Origin: an uncultured Akkermansia sp.
GTDB taxonomy: Bacteria; Verrucomicrobiota; Verrucomicrobiia; Verrucomicrobiales; Akkermansiaceae
DNA length: 64,000 nt
Direction: 5' to 3'
Assembly (NCBI GenBank): GCA_947626545.1
Contig: CANQSS010000006.1
Location: 1-64,000, forward strand
This document shows positions 1-6,867 of this stretch, piece after piece. Under the pieces are notes generated by a model that had not been told where the DNA came from, did not search any database, and worked only from the letters and a program-made list of their open reading frames with translations. The number at the start of each line of letters is the position of its first letter. Position 1 is the stretch's first letter. Both the position numbers and the translations under genes were made by a program.

Positions 1-342
1 GACGAGGTGTCCGGCGATGTGGTGACCTTCGGCTTGGGCGCTCGCATGCAGGCGGCCATCAGCGAGAATGCCTTCGGCCGCTCCTCGATCTTCGAGGCTC
101 GCGTGATTGCCAAGGCTGACGCCGGCGACAACGTCGGCAAGGCGACCAACGCACTGCTGCACGGCGAACGCTCTCAGGAGGTTGAGAGCGCCGAGGTCGG
201 CAAGTTCGGTATCGAAGTCGGCGCCGGTCTGACCCTGCCTATCGGCAGCAACGGTGGAACACTGTTCATCGACGGCTCGGCTGAGTTCCGCTCCGGCTAC
301 ACCAACCTCAACGCCAGCGCCGGTTACAGAATCAGCTTCTGA
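1..342 (+). CDS. C-terminal end of an autotransporter outer-membrane beta-barrel protein (partial)
   Basis: The reading frame is open from base 1, so the gene starts upstream of the window. The last 113 residues show alternating hydrophobic and polar strands rich in Gly, Thr and Asn, and end in a terminal phenylalanine (RISF), as expected for a beta-barrel recognised by the BAM complex. The pattern fits the autotransporter (type V) barrel: final strands such as LFIDGSAEFRSGYTNLNASA. The passenger domain is not visible, so its function is unknown. A GTG at 7 is only an internal codon, not a believable start. Family call is fairly safe; the exact subfamily is not. Confidence 0.72.
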   Translation, partial: DEVSGDVVTFGLGARMQAAISENAFGRSSIFEARVIAKADAGDNVGKATNALLHGERSQEVESAEVGKFGIEVGAGLTLPIGSNGGTLFIDGSAEFRSGYTNLNASAGYRISF

Positions 343-1243
343 TCATTTACGATTTACGATTTACGATTTGGAAATTCGCGCGCCTGCGGCGCGGGCGCGC
401 GAAGCCAGATCGGGAAGTAAATCGTAAAGCCGTGATCGGACGTAGTTACAAAGGGGCGGGAAGGCGGAGCCTGACCATTTACGATTTACGATATCTATTT
501 ATTTTATCTCACACGGTTACGGGCCTGGGAATTTCTTCTTGCCCTATCAACCATACGAGTCTTTTGCGGAGCCGTCGCTTGGGCGGGGCACATGGCGCTC
601 TGACATCGTAACGGGGCTTTCTCCCTAATCGATTTTCGAGCCTCCCATGTACCGGGGATAGAGGTTCTAGAGGGCTTCTATCCCTTCTTCCGCAACTGCG
701 CTTATTCTATCGCAGTCCCGCGCACCTCAAATTAACCGTTTACGATTTGAATGCTAGCGCGCTACGCGCGAGATTGGCGAGCCGCAGGCGACAAAATGCC
801 GCCTATGTACGATGTTGGATGTACGAAGTACAACACGCACGACGGCTGTAAGTGCGTATGGACAGCGCGGATGCGCTGCCCGAAGGGCAAACCGGCAGGG
901 TGGTGCCGGTGAGTCAACTTGGGAAATTCCCGCGCTTGCGCGCGAATTTGGCGAAGTTTGCCGTCTTGCTGCCCTACCTCCTTCATCCATGGGAAACGCA
1001 TGGGGAATGGGTTGAATGGCGTTGCCCACACCGCCGCTTCGATTTGGCCAAGCCGTGAACCTGGCTCTGCAAAATTCGCAGACCTTTCGAACCAACGCTC
1101 GCCCATGATTTCCCCCACCACCTCAGCTAAAGCTTCGCATAGCCCGCGCCTTTGGCGCGCTATAATCCAAATCGTAAATCGTAAATCGTAAATCGTAAAT
1201 CGTAAATCGTAAATCGTAAATCGTAAATCGTAAATGAGCGCCA
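343..1243. repeat. Intergenic mosaic of heptamer arrays, hairpin module and bodies
   Basis: No convincing gene. Heptamer arrays (TTTACGA) lie at 346-371, 478-493 and 739-748, and TGTACGA units at 806-828. A GC-palindrome body copy follows at 374-475. A hairpin module runs from about 829 to 935 and ends in GTGAGTCAA. An inverted body occupies about 1060-1168 and ends in the longest array of the window, nine AAATCGT units at 1169-1231, which runs up to the hicB stop. All open frames here are by-products of the repeats. The non-repetitive part, 510-735, is listed separately as a candidate RNA. Confidence 0.8.
510..735 (-). ncRNA. Candidate structured RNA, family not recognised
   Basis: This is the only non-repetitive part of the 0.9-kb gap. 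It can form a hairpin of 655-662 with 677-684 (GGGATAGA/TCTATCCC), a 9-bp long-range pairing of 587-595 with 645-653, and a hairpin of 695-700 with 711-716. On the minus strand a TAGAAT -10 box (704-709) follows a weak -35-like TTGAGG, suggesting a minus-strand transcript starting near 697. Hallmarks of tmRNA, RNase P RNA, SRP RNA and standard 6S RNA were looked for and not found. Strand and ends are guesses. Confidence 0.3.
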
Positions 1244-1678
1244 TCAGGCGCCAATGAGGTTTGGATGATCCCGGAGAATGCGCAGGAGTTTGTGAGCCGC
1301 TGCATCCGGCCGGCGCGCACCGGTTTCCCATTTGGAGAGCGTGGACTGCGAGACGCCCAAGGCGGCGGCAAAATCTCCCTGATTGAGGCCGAGACTGCGG
1401 CGAAGGCTGAGGACGAGTTGGGCAGAGGAGGAGTTTTTTCCCCCACCGTTGATGATAATAAGCGCGCTGCCTGGCGGATCGTAGGGGATGCCGCAGGCGG
1501 TGCAGTTGGCGAGGGATATCTCAGCAATGTCGTCGAGTTGAGATAAGACGTCTGCGATGGTGTCGCCATGGCAGCAGTTGGGAGCGATTTCCGGAAGGGA
1601 TCCGATGTAGCAGTTGTCTTCCTCGCTCCAGCGGATGATGCGAGTGAAGAGTTTGGCTATGTTTTTAGTTTTTTTCAT
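1244..1678 (-). CDS. hicB: HicB-type antitoxin with C-terminal Cro/XRE helix-turn-helix
   Basis: Antitoxin that would bind HicA toxin and repress its own operon. Residues 8-65 resemble the HicB partial RNase-H fold (EEDNCYIGSLPEI, then a degenerate CHGDT segment), and residues 88-138 form a clear XRE helix-turn-helix (LNQGDFAAALGVSQSTLSKW). At 144 aa it is a normal length for the HTH-bearing HicB class. It overlaps the end of hicA by 14 nt, so the two are co-translated from the hicA promoter. The stop codon lies in a GGCGCC-TGAT-GGCGC inverted repeat that joins directly to the nine-unit heptamer array. Function by family; activity untested. Confidence 0.82.
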   Translation of the reverse strand: MKKTKNIAKLFTRIIRWSEEDNCYIGSLPEIAPNCCHGDTIADVLSQLDDIAEISLANCTACGIPYDPPGSALIIINGGGKNSSSAQLVLSLRRSLGLNQGDFAAALGVSQSTLSKWETGARRPDAAAHKLLRILRDHPNLIGA

Positions 1679-1883
1679 GGTGTGATTTTTTTACGGTTGC
1701 GATGGCCTGGCGGACTTCTTGTTCTTGGTAGCGTTTCGCGTCGTCTCCGTCATGTCCTGAAATCGTGACCGGACGGATGAGGGAGGGATGTCCGTACTGG
1801 CTGTGGCTTCCTTTGCCGGTGGGCAAGAGGCGTAAGCCTGCTTTGAGAAGCATGGCTTTGAGCTCACGAATTTTTGGAGGCAT
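1665..1883 (-). CDS. hicA: HicA-type mRNA interferase toxin
   Basis: A 72-aa protein of the HicA family, a small double-stranded-RNA-binding-like fold that cleaves mRNA. Visible hallmarks are the N-terminal helix (IRELKAMLLKAGLRLL) followed by GKGSHSQY, where His27 is the expected catalytic residue, and a C-terminal segment typical of the family. It is the first gene of a hicA-hicB operon, toxin first. A strong promoter (1890-1919) ends 6 nt before the ATG, so the mRNA should be leaderless. The intact catalytic motif suggests a working toxin held in check by the downstream antitoxin. Confidence 0.82.
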   Translation of the reverse strand: MPPKIRELKAMLLKAGLRLLPTGKGSHSQYGHPSLIRPVTISGHDGDDAKRYQEQEVRQAIATVKKSHHEKN

Positions 1884-2369
1884 GGACGTATTGTAAATTT
1901 TTTAGGGAAGTAGAGTCAAGCAAAAATAGTACAAAAGGCAAGAAAAAAGTAAAATGTGCTTGATATGAGTACATCCGCCCCAAGAAAAAACGCGAACCAT
2001 TGACGGGTTTGGAAAATTCGGTTGTTTTGGCGCTGTTTCGCCCCTTCGGGGCAGCCCTGCGGGCTGGCCAAACGGTCTTACAGCCGCCGGCCGTTTTCCG
2101 CGAGCCGGAGGCTCGCCAAATTTCCAAATCGTAAATCGTAAATATACGAGCGTTTTTTCCAAAAACGTTCACCGATTTGGCCAAGCCGTGGACGCAGCTT
2201 TGCATAATCCAGCACCTTTCTAACCAACAACCATCCATGATTTACCCCTCCCCCTTCGCTTACGCTCCGCAGTCCCGCGAGCCGGAGGCTCGCCAAATTT
2301 CCAAATCGTAAATCGTAAATCGTAAATCGTAAATGGGCAACCGCATTTCCAATGCGGTTGCAGTCGGGC
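1884..2369. repeat. Intergenic repeats between hicA and the nrdR-linked gene
   Basis: Beyond the hicA promoter this gap holds a copy of the TTGGGACGGATGTG-like motif (1968-1992, pointing at hicA), and a 70-bp block (1994-2063) repeated exactly in inverse orientation at 25138-25207. Heptamers lie at 2126-2143, a GAGCG/T-tract hairpin at 2147-2170, an inverted body at about 2173-2300, four AAATCGT units at 2303-2330, and the perfect hairpin GCAACCGCATT/AATGCGGTTGC at 2337-2361. No gene seen. Confidence 0.8.
1890..1919 (-). promoter_or_regulatory. Sigma70-type promoter of hicAB, leaderless geometry
   Basis: Reading on the minus strand: TTGACT (1919-1914), an 18-nt spacer, TACAAT (1895-1890), then six bases and the hicA ATG (1883). 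A transcription start 6-8 nt after the -10 would fall on the start codon. Confidence 0.65.
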
Positions 2370-2882
2370 TTAGATGCCTTGAATGGCCAAGAAGGTTTCC
2401 AGCTCTCGCAGGGCGCGCCGTTGGGTGGGGCAGGAGCGGCGGCGTTTACCGAGCACGAGGCTGCAGCGGTGGACCCCCGAAAAACGGTAGGTGGTGAGGC
2501 CGCGGCGGCGCAGGTCGTCCATTCGGTGTTTCAAATCCGTGTAAAAGAAAAGGGGAAGGGGGTTTTTGCCCGCCAAGGTATCCAGAGGGATGGACACGGG
2601 GGGGAGCTGCTCCTGCAGGGCATCGGCTATGCGCGGCAGACCTATCTCGCGCAGCACACTGCGCAGGCGAGCGAAAAAGTAGCGCAGGGGAACAGTGCGC
2701 AGCGGGCAGTAATGATCCATGTAGCGGAGAACGCCCTGGGCGACTTCGTGCTCGCAGGGGAGGTGGATGCCGGCCTGTTCGGCGGCGTTGTGCAGCACGC
2801 GCTCCAACCACTCACAGTCGTAATCGGAGGTGATGCATTCCCCGTTTTGCAGGTAGGGGTGTCTGGCGTCAGTGGTATTCAT
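2370..2882 (-). CDS. Conserved-looking hypothetical protein downstream of nrdR
   Basis: A 170-aa protein with no motif I can name. It is mostly helical in composition, has four scattered cysteines and a basic C-terminal third (GKRRRSCPTQRR). No signal peptide or membrane segment is visible. It starts with an ATGA overlap of 4 bp on the nrdR stop, so it is translationally coupled to nrdR and expressed from the nrdR promoter. That coupling suggests a role linked to nucleotide metabolism or to NrdR itself, but this is inference only. A terminal hairpin of the repeat family starts 8 nt after its stop. Confidence 0.6.
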   Translation of the reverse strand: MNTTDARHPYLQNGECITSDYDCEWLERVLHNAAEQAGIHLPCEHEVAQGVLRYMDHYCPLRTVPLRYFFARLRSVLREIGLPRIADALQEQLPPVSIPLDTLAGKNPLPLFFYTDLKHRMDDLRRRGLTTYRFSGVHRCSLVLGKRRRSCPTQRRALRELETFLAIQGI

Positions 2883-3370
2883 CCGAGTTTCAGTTTGCGT
2901 TGCAGGGGATCGTTGGCGCGCATGGTTTCCATCTTGCGCACCATCTCGATGAATTCTTCAGCGCTTTGGAACTGCCGGTATTTGGAAGAATAGCGGATGC
3001 AGGCGACGGGATCGATGCTTTGCAGCTTCTCGGCGACCCTCATCACGATGGTTGCGGTGGGCACCTCGCGGACGTGGTCGCGGTGCAACTCGGCCACCAA
3101 CTCATCCGCCGCGGCGTCCAGGCGCTCCATACTCACCGGCCTTTTTTCGCACGCCTCGATCATGCCACGCAGAATTTTTTCGCGGTTCAGGGCCTCATGC
3201 ACATTGGCACGCTTCACCACGCGCAGCTCCGTGCGCTCCAGCTGTTCGTAGGTGGTGTAGCGGTAGCCGCAACGCAGGCATTCGCGTCGACGACGTATGC
3301 ACGAACCCTCCCGCGACGTGCGCGAGTCGATGACTTTATCCTCCGTGTGACCGCATTGCATGCACTTCAT
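2879..3370 (-). CDS. nrdR: Transcriptional repressor NrdR
   Basis: ATP/dATP-sensing repressor of ribonucleotide reductase genes. The N-terminal zinc ribbon is complete (Cys3, Cys6, Cys31, Cys34 in MKCMQCGH and ECLRCGYRYTTYE), followed by the ATP-cone domain at about residues 48-138 (VVKRANVHEALNREKILRGM). Length 163 aa against about 150 in most bacteria. The start is set at 3370, six codons inside the longest frame, because a promoter -10 box ends exactly six bases upstream and the family begins MKC. Cotranscribed with the following 170-aa gene. No nrd structural gene is in this window. Confidence 0.93.
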   Translation of the reverse strand: MKCMQCGHTEDKVIDSRTSREGSCIRRRRECLRCGYRYTTYEQLERTELRVVKRANVHEALNREKILRGMIEACEKRPVSMERLDAAADELVAELHRDHVREVPTATIVMRVAEKLQSIDPVACIRYSSKYRQFQSAEEFIEMVRKMETMRANDPLQRKLKLG

Positions 3371-3376
3371 GTCGTT

Positions 3377-3404
3377 ATGATACCACAACGGGTGGTAGTG
3401 TCAA
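3377..3404 (-). promoter_or_regulatory. Promoter of nrdR, leaderless geometry
   Basis: Minus strand: TTGACA (3404-3399), 16-nt spacer, TATCAT (3382-3377), six bases, ATG of nrdR at 3370. Near-consensus -35. Confidence 0.65.
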
Positions 3405-3698
3405 GAGGAAAGTCATACAATACAGGGCAACCGCATTAGAAAATGCGGTTGCCTATGTACGATTTACGATGTACGATGTACGATTTAGAAATTTGGCGAG
3501 CCTCCAGCTCGCGGAACTGCGGAGCGTAAGCGAAGGTGGTGGGGAAATCATGGGCGGTTGTTGGTTCGAAAGGCTTGCGAATGAGGCAAAGCTGCATCCC
3601 CGGCTTGGCCAAATCGTACATCGTACATCGTACATCGTACATATCCACCGTCGGTGAACGGTTTTTCCCAAAAAACGTTCATCGATGGTGGAATGGGC
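3405..3698. repeat. Composite hairpin-heptamer element upstream of nrdR
   Basis: A nearly complete copy. Left hairpin GGCAACCGCATT-AGAA-AATGCGGTTGCC (3426-3453), TTTACGA/TGTACGA heptamers (3457-3487), a body of about 120 bp beginning with a GGCGAGCC/GGCTCGC-like palindrome (3488-3608), inverted heptamers TCGTACA (3609-3642), then a large right hairpin (3645-3696) in which CCACC, GTGAACG and a T-tract pair with their complements. No gene seen. Confidence 0.8.
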
Positions 3699-3727
3699 TT
3701 GACAAGGCGGGGAAAATTGTTTAAGTT
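3699..3727 (+). promoter_or_regulatory. Promoter of the 3760-6867 gene group
   Basis: TTGACA (3699-3704), 17-nt spacer, TAAGTT (3722-3727) or TTAAGT one base earlier. The start codon lies about 30 nt downstream, so this transcript has an ordinary leader. Confidence 0.5.
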
Positions 3728-3759
3728 TGCTTAGAGGTTAAGAGAACCTTAGGATTTAC

Positions 3760-4395
3760 ATGGAAGACAGGAGAGCAGAGGAGAACTATAGGCAGATGGA
3801 ACTCAATCCGCAAGCGGCGGATGGAGAGATGCATAGTCCGGATCGGGTGAGGATGCGGGCGGAGCAAGCGCGCAGGCGGGAGGAGTATTATGAGCAGCAG
3901 AGGATGAACTCGGAAGCGGAGAGGAGGAAGTTGGAGCTGAGCAATGAGCAGAAAGCGATCTTCAGCGCGAACTTGAACGAAGTGGGGATGAAGCTGCACA
4001 ATGCGGTGAGGAGGCTGGAGCAGGAGCTGGAATCGATGGACAAGGAGCAGCGCGAGATTGAGTCGGTGAACGAGTGTTTCAAGAGGCACTTGCAGATATT
4101 ATCCGCGCTCAAGCCGCAAAATTGGAGCACGGATGGATTTCAGGAGCGGGTGCGCGAGGCGCTGCCGAAGTTGGACCGAGCCGAGAACGATTTTAACGAA
4201 GCATACCACATGGGACGCAGATTTCGGCACACCAACACGTTTTTCCAGAAGCCGGGGGAGGAAGAGGAAAACCGCCTGCAGTGGAAAGACGTGCGCGACC
4301 AGTTGGTGAAAGGATTGGCATTTCACCTGCCGCTCTTTCTGCTGATGCTCGCCACTTGGCTGGTCTACCTCTGGGTACAGCACAGCGGCAGTTGA
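3760..4395 (+). CDS. Coiled-coil protein with a C-terminal membrane anchor, unknown function
   Basis: A 211-aa protein, highly charged over residues 1-160 with heptad-like stretches (about 30-120, rich in Glu, Arg, Gln, Met), and one strong hydrophobic segment at about 186-206 (LAFHLPLFLLMLATWLVYLW) next to the C-terminus. This is the layout of a tail-anchored protein with a cytoplasmic coiled coil. No signal peptide. The next gene has the same layout in miniature, and both precede gatC, suggesting one operon. No family recognised. Confidence 0.65.
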   Translation: MEDRRAEENYRQMELNPQAADGEMHSPDRVRMRAEQARRREEYYEQQRMNSEAERRKLELSNEQKAIFSANLNEVGMKLHNAVRRLEQELESMDKEQREIESVNECFKRHLQILSALKPQNWSTDGFQERVREALPKLDRAENDFNEAYHMGRRFRHTNTFFQKPGEEEENRLQWKDVRDQLVKGLAFHLPLFLLMLATWLVYLWVQHSGS

Positions 4396-4430
4396 ACGAC
4401 TTTCATGATCACAAAGGCACATCACCACGT

Positions 4431-4739
4431 ATGACTCGACAAAAAGAATACGAACTTCAAGCGGCGAACGCGCGGCGCAGGTGGGAAGAGGCGCGCCGCA
4501 TGCGGCAGCGCGCCGAGGGCTACTATGACGGGACCGGTCGCCCTAACACATTGGGACCGCAGGAGGATGTCGTCGCATCCCGCCGAGTCAAGCGCAACCC
4601 GGTGGTGATGGTGGCGCGGCAACCGGCGTCCACGCGGACGCTTTTGCTGGAGAATTTGCTGCTGCTCATTGTGCTGACGGCGAGCATATTCGGGCTGTAC
4701 ATGCTGAGTATCTACCTGCTCAATCAAACCCCTTATTGA
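4431..4739 (+). CDS. Small tail-anchored membrane protein, unknown function
   Basis: A 102-aa protein: a basic, Arg-rich N-terminal half (ANARRRWEEARRMRQRAEGYY) followed by one transmembrane helix at about 72-95 (LLLENLLLLIVLTASIFGLY). It resembles the preceding coiled-coil protein in design, so the two may act together at the inner membrane. The longest frame begins at 4281, but that overlaps the previous gene heavily; ATG 4431 is 35 nt after its stop and is preferred. Nine bases separate its stop from gatC. Confidence 0.6.
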   Translation: MTRQKEYELQAANARRRWEEARRMRQRAEGYYDGTGRPNTLGPQEDVVASRRVKRNPVVMVARQPASTRTLLLENLLLLIVLTASIFGLYMLSIYLLNQTPY

Positions 4740-4748
4740 AGACAACCG

Positions 4749-5045
4749 ATGGAAACGCCCCGGATAGATGTGGCTTACATCGCCGAGTTGGCCAAGCTGG
4801 AGCTCAGCGATGAGGAGCGTGCGCGTTACACGCGCGACTTGGAACAGGTGCTCGCCTACGTGGCGCAGCTGGAAAAGTGGGACACGCAGGACGTGCCGCC
4901 GATGTGCCACCCGCTGGAAGTGTACGATGCCCTGCGCGAGGATGTGCCCGGGCAGAGTTTGAACAACGAAGCCGCACTGGCCAACGCCCCGCAGCAGGCG
5001 GATGGACAATTCCGCGTGCCGAAGGTGGTGGAATCCGCCCACTGA
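4749..5045 (+). CDS. gatC: Aspartyl/glutamyl-tRNA amidotransferase subunit C
   Basis: Small scaffold subunit of the GatCAB complex that converts Glu-tRNA(Gln) or Asp-tRNA(Asn) into the amide forms. At 98 aa it has the family length and pattern: DVAYIAELAKLELSDEE near the N-terminus and DALREDVPG in the middle, ending in the usual FRVPKVVE. gatA follows after about 400 bp packed with repeat elements, an unusual interruption for this gene pair. gatB is not in the window. Confidence 0.93.
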   Translation: METPRIDVAYIAELAKLELSDEERARYTRDLEQVLAYVAQLEKWDTQDVPPMCHPLEVYDALREDVPGQSLNNEAALANAPQQADGQFRVPKVVESAH

Positions 5046-5454
5046 GCCAAGAACTCATCATCGTCAACCGCCCACCCATGATTTCCCCGCCACCTTCGCC
5101 TACGCTTCGCCCCTCCGCGAGCCGGAGATTCGCCAAACCGTAAATCGTAAATGGACCGCCCATGATTTACCCACCACCTCAGCTAAAGCTTCGCGTCTTC
5201 GCGAGCCGGAGGCTCGCCAAATTTCTAAATCGTAAATCGTAAATGAGCGCCATCAGGCGTCCCCGCCCCTTTCGAACCAACGACCACCCATGATTTCCCC
5301 ACCACTTTCGCTTACGCTTCGCCCCTCCGCGAGCCGGAGGCTCGCCAAATTTCTAAATCGTAAATCGTAAATCGTAAATCGTAAATGGACAGCTGCATTT
5401 TCCAATGCGTTTGCCTTGCCCACTAAGCCGGAGAAGAATAAATTGCGCAATTCC
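5046..5454. repeat. Three inverted repeat bodies between gatC and gatA
   Basis: Three consecutive body copies in the same inverted orientation, at about 5069-5150, 5157-5243 and 5270-5386, each ending in a GCGAGCC-GGAG-GCTCGC-like palindrome and AAATCGT heptamers. A GAGCGCCATCAGGCG inverted repeat, the same as at the hicB stop, is at 5244-5258. A decayed terminal hairpin lies at 5392-5420. This splits what is normally a tight gatC-gatA pair. No promoter of the clear type seen elsewhere was found before gatA. Confidence 0.75.
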
Positions 5455-6867
5455 ATGTTCACCAAAACTTCCCTCACCGTTCTGCGCGAAAAGCTCGTGA
5501 AGCGCGAGATCACGCCTGCTGAGCTGACGCAGGAGTATGCCCGACGCATGGAGGAACTCAACCCCGCGCTGAACGCGCTCATCTCCTGGGACACGAAGAG
5601 CGCGCTGCAGGCGGCTGCCCGGGCGGATCTGAGCCTGCCGCTGGGAGGTCTGCCCATCGGCATCAAGGACAATATATGCTGCCGCGGAGAGAGAGCGCGC
5701 TGTGCCTCGCGCATGCTGGAAAACTTTGTGGCGCCCTACGATGCCACCGCCGTGGCGAAATTGCGCGCGGCGGGAGCCATACCTTTCGGGCGCGCCAACA
5801 TGGATGAGTTCGCCATGGGATCCGCCGGCGAAAACTCCGCCTTCGGCGCCACCCGCAACCCGGCGGATGAGAGCCGCGTGCCCGGGGGATCCTCCAGCGG
5901 ATCTGCTGCAGCCGTGGCGGCCGGAATCATTCCCGCGGCGCTCGGCTCCGATACCGGCGGCTCCGTGCGGCAACCGGCTTCGCACTGCGGCGTGGTGGGG
6001 CTCAAGCCGACGTACGGGCGCATTTCGCGCTACGGGCTGGTCGCCTTTGCCTCGTCGCTGGACCAAATCGGGACCCTCACCACCTGCGTGGAGGATGCGG
6101 CGCTGCTGCTGCAATTCCTGAGCGGGCACGATGCGATGGACTCGACCTCTTCCCTGCAAGCGGTTCCGGATTTTTCTGCCGAGCTGCACGGCGGCGTGCG
6201 CGGCATGCGCATTGGTCTACCGAAGGAGTACGTGAGCTCCGGCAATGCCCCGGAGGTGCAGAATGCGCTGAATGCGGCCGTGGCGGCGCTGGAAGCCCAG
6301 GGCGCGGAAATCTGCGAGATATCCCTGCCGCACGCCGAGGCTGCTGTGGCGTCCTACTACATCATTGCCTGCGCCGAGGCTTCCTCCAATTTGGCCCGCT
6401 ACGACGGCGTGCGCTACGGCTACCGAGCTTCCGAGACCTCGAACGCGCCGGGCGATGTGTACGCGCGCTCGCGCACGGAGGGCTTCGGAGAAGAAGTGAA
6501 GCGGCGCATTATATTGGGCACCTACGTGCTTTCCGGCGGGTATTATGATGCCTACTACACGCGGGCGCAGAAGGTGCGGGCTCTCGTGGCGCAGGATTTC
6601 GCCCGGGCATTCGAGAGCGGCGTGCAGCTGATACTCGGGCCGGTGGCGCCGACGCCTGCGCCCAAGCTGGAGGCGAAGGACATGACGCCGCTGCAGATTT
6701 ATTTGGCGGATATTTACACCGTGCCGGCCAACCTTGCCGGGCTGCCCGCCATCTCTGTGCCCACGCCGCAGGGCGGGCTTCCCGTGGGGGTGCAACTGCT
6801 TGCCCCGCACTTTGAAGAGGCACGCTTGTTGCGCGGCGCGGCAGCATTGGAACAGACGTGGAAATGA
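5455..6867 (+). CDS. gatA: Aspartyl/glutamyl-tRNA amidotransferase subunit A
   Basis: Catalytic amidase subunit of GatCAB; it releases ammonia from glutamine for transamidation of mischarged tRNA. The amidase-signature triad is present: Lys in GIKDN (about residue 71), the cis-Ser in GGSSSGSAAAV, and the Ser in GSDTGGSVRQPA. About 470 aa, normal. Start: ATG 5455 gives the familiar N-terminus (MFTKTSLTVLREKL); an in-frame TTG at 5443 has a better-spaced GGAGAAG upstream and is a real alternative. Ends in an ATGA overlap with thiD. Confidence 0.95.
   Translation: MFTKTSLTVLREKLVKREITPAELTQEYARRMEELNPALNALISWDTKSALQAAARADLSLPLGGLPIGIKDNICCRGERARCASRMLENFVAPYDATAVAKLRAAGAIPFGRANMDEFAMGSAGENSAFGATRNPADESRVPGGSSSGSAAAVAAGIIPAALGSDTGGSVRQPASHCGVVGLKPTYGRISRYGLVAFASSLDQIGTLTTCVEDAALLLQFLSGHDAMDSTSSLQAVPDFSAELHGGVRGMRIGLPKEYVSSGNAPEVQNALNAAVAALEAQGAEICEISLPHAEAAVASYYIIACAEASSNLARYDGVRYGYRASETSNAPGDVYARSRTEGFGEEVKRRIILGTYVLSGGYYDAYYTRAQKVRALVAQDFARAFESGVQLILGPVAPTPAPKLEAKDMTPLQIYLADIYTVPANLAGLPAISVPTPQGGLPVGVQLLAPHFEEARLLRGAAALEQTWK

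Noticed and set aside
510..735. Identification as tmRNA, RNase P RNA, SRP RNA or 6S RNA
   Set aside because: The tRNA-like ends of tmRNA, the conserved RNase P core, the SRP GNAR loop and the 6S closing stem were not found.
1169..1235. Heptamer array considered as a CRISPR
   Set aside because: Units are 7 bp without unique spacers, and no cas gene is present in the window.
762..1331. Open frames in the repeat regions with FTIYDLR or MYDVRCT text
   Set aside because: They are translations of heptamer arrays, which are open in all frames on one strand; no start signals or conservation expected.
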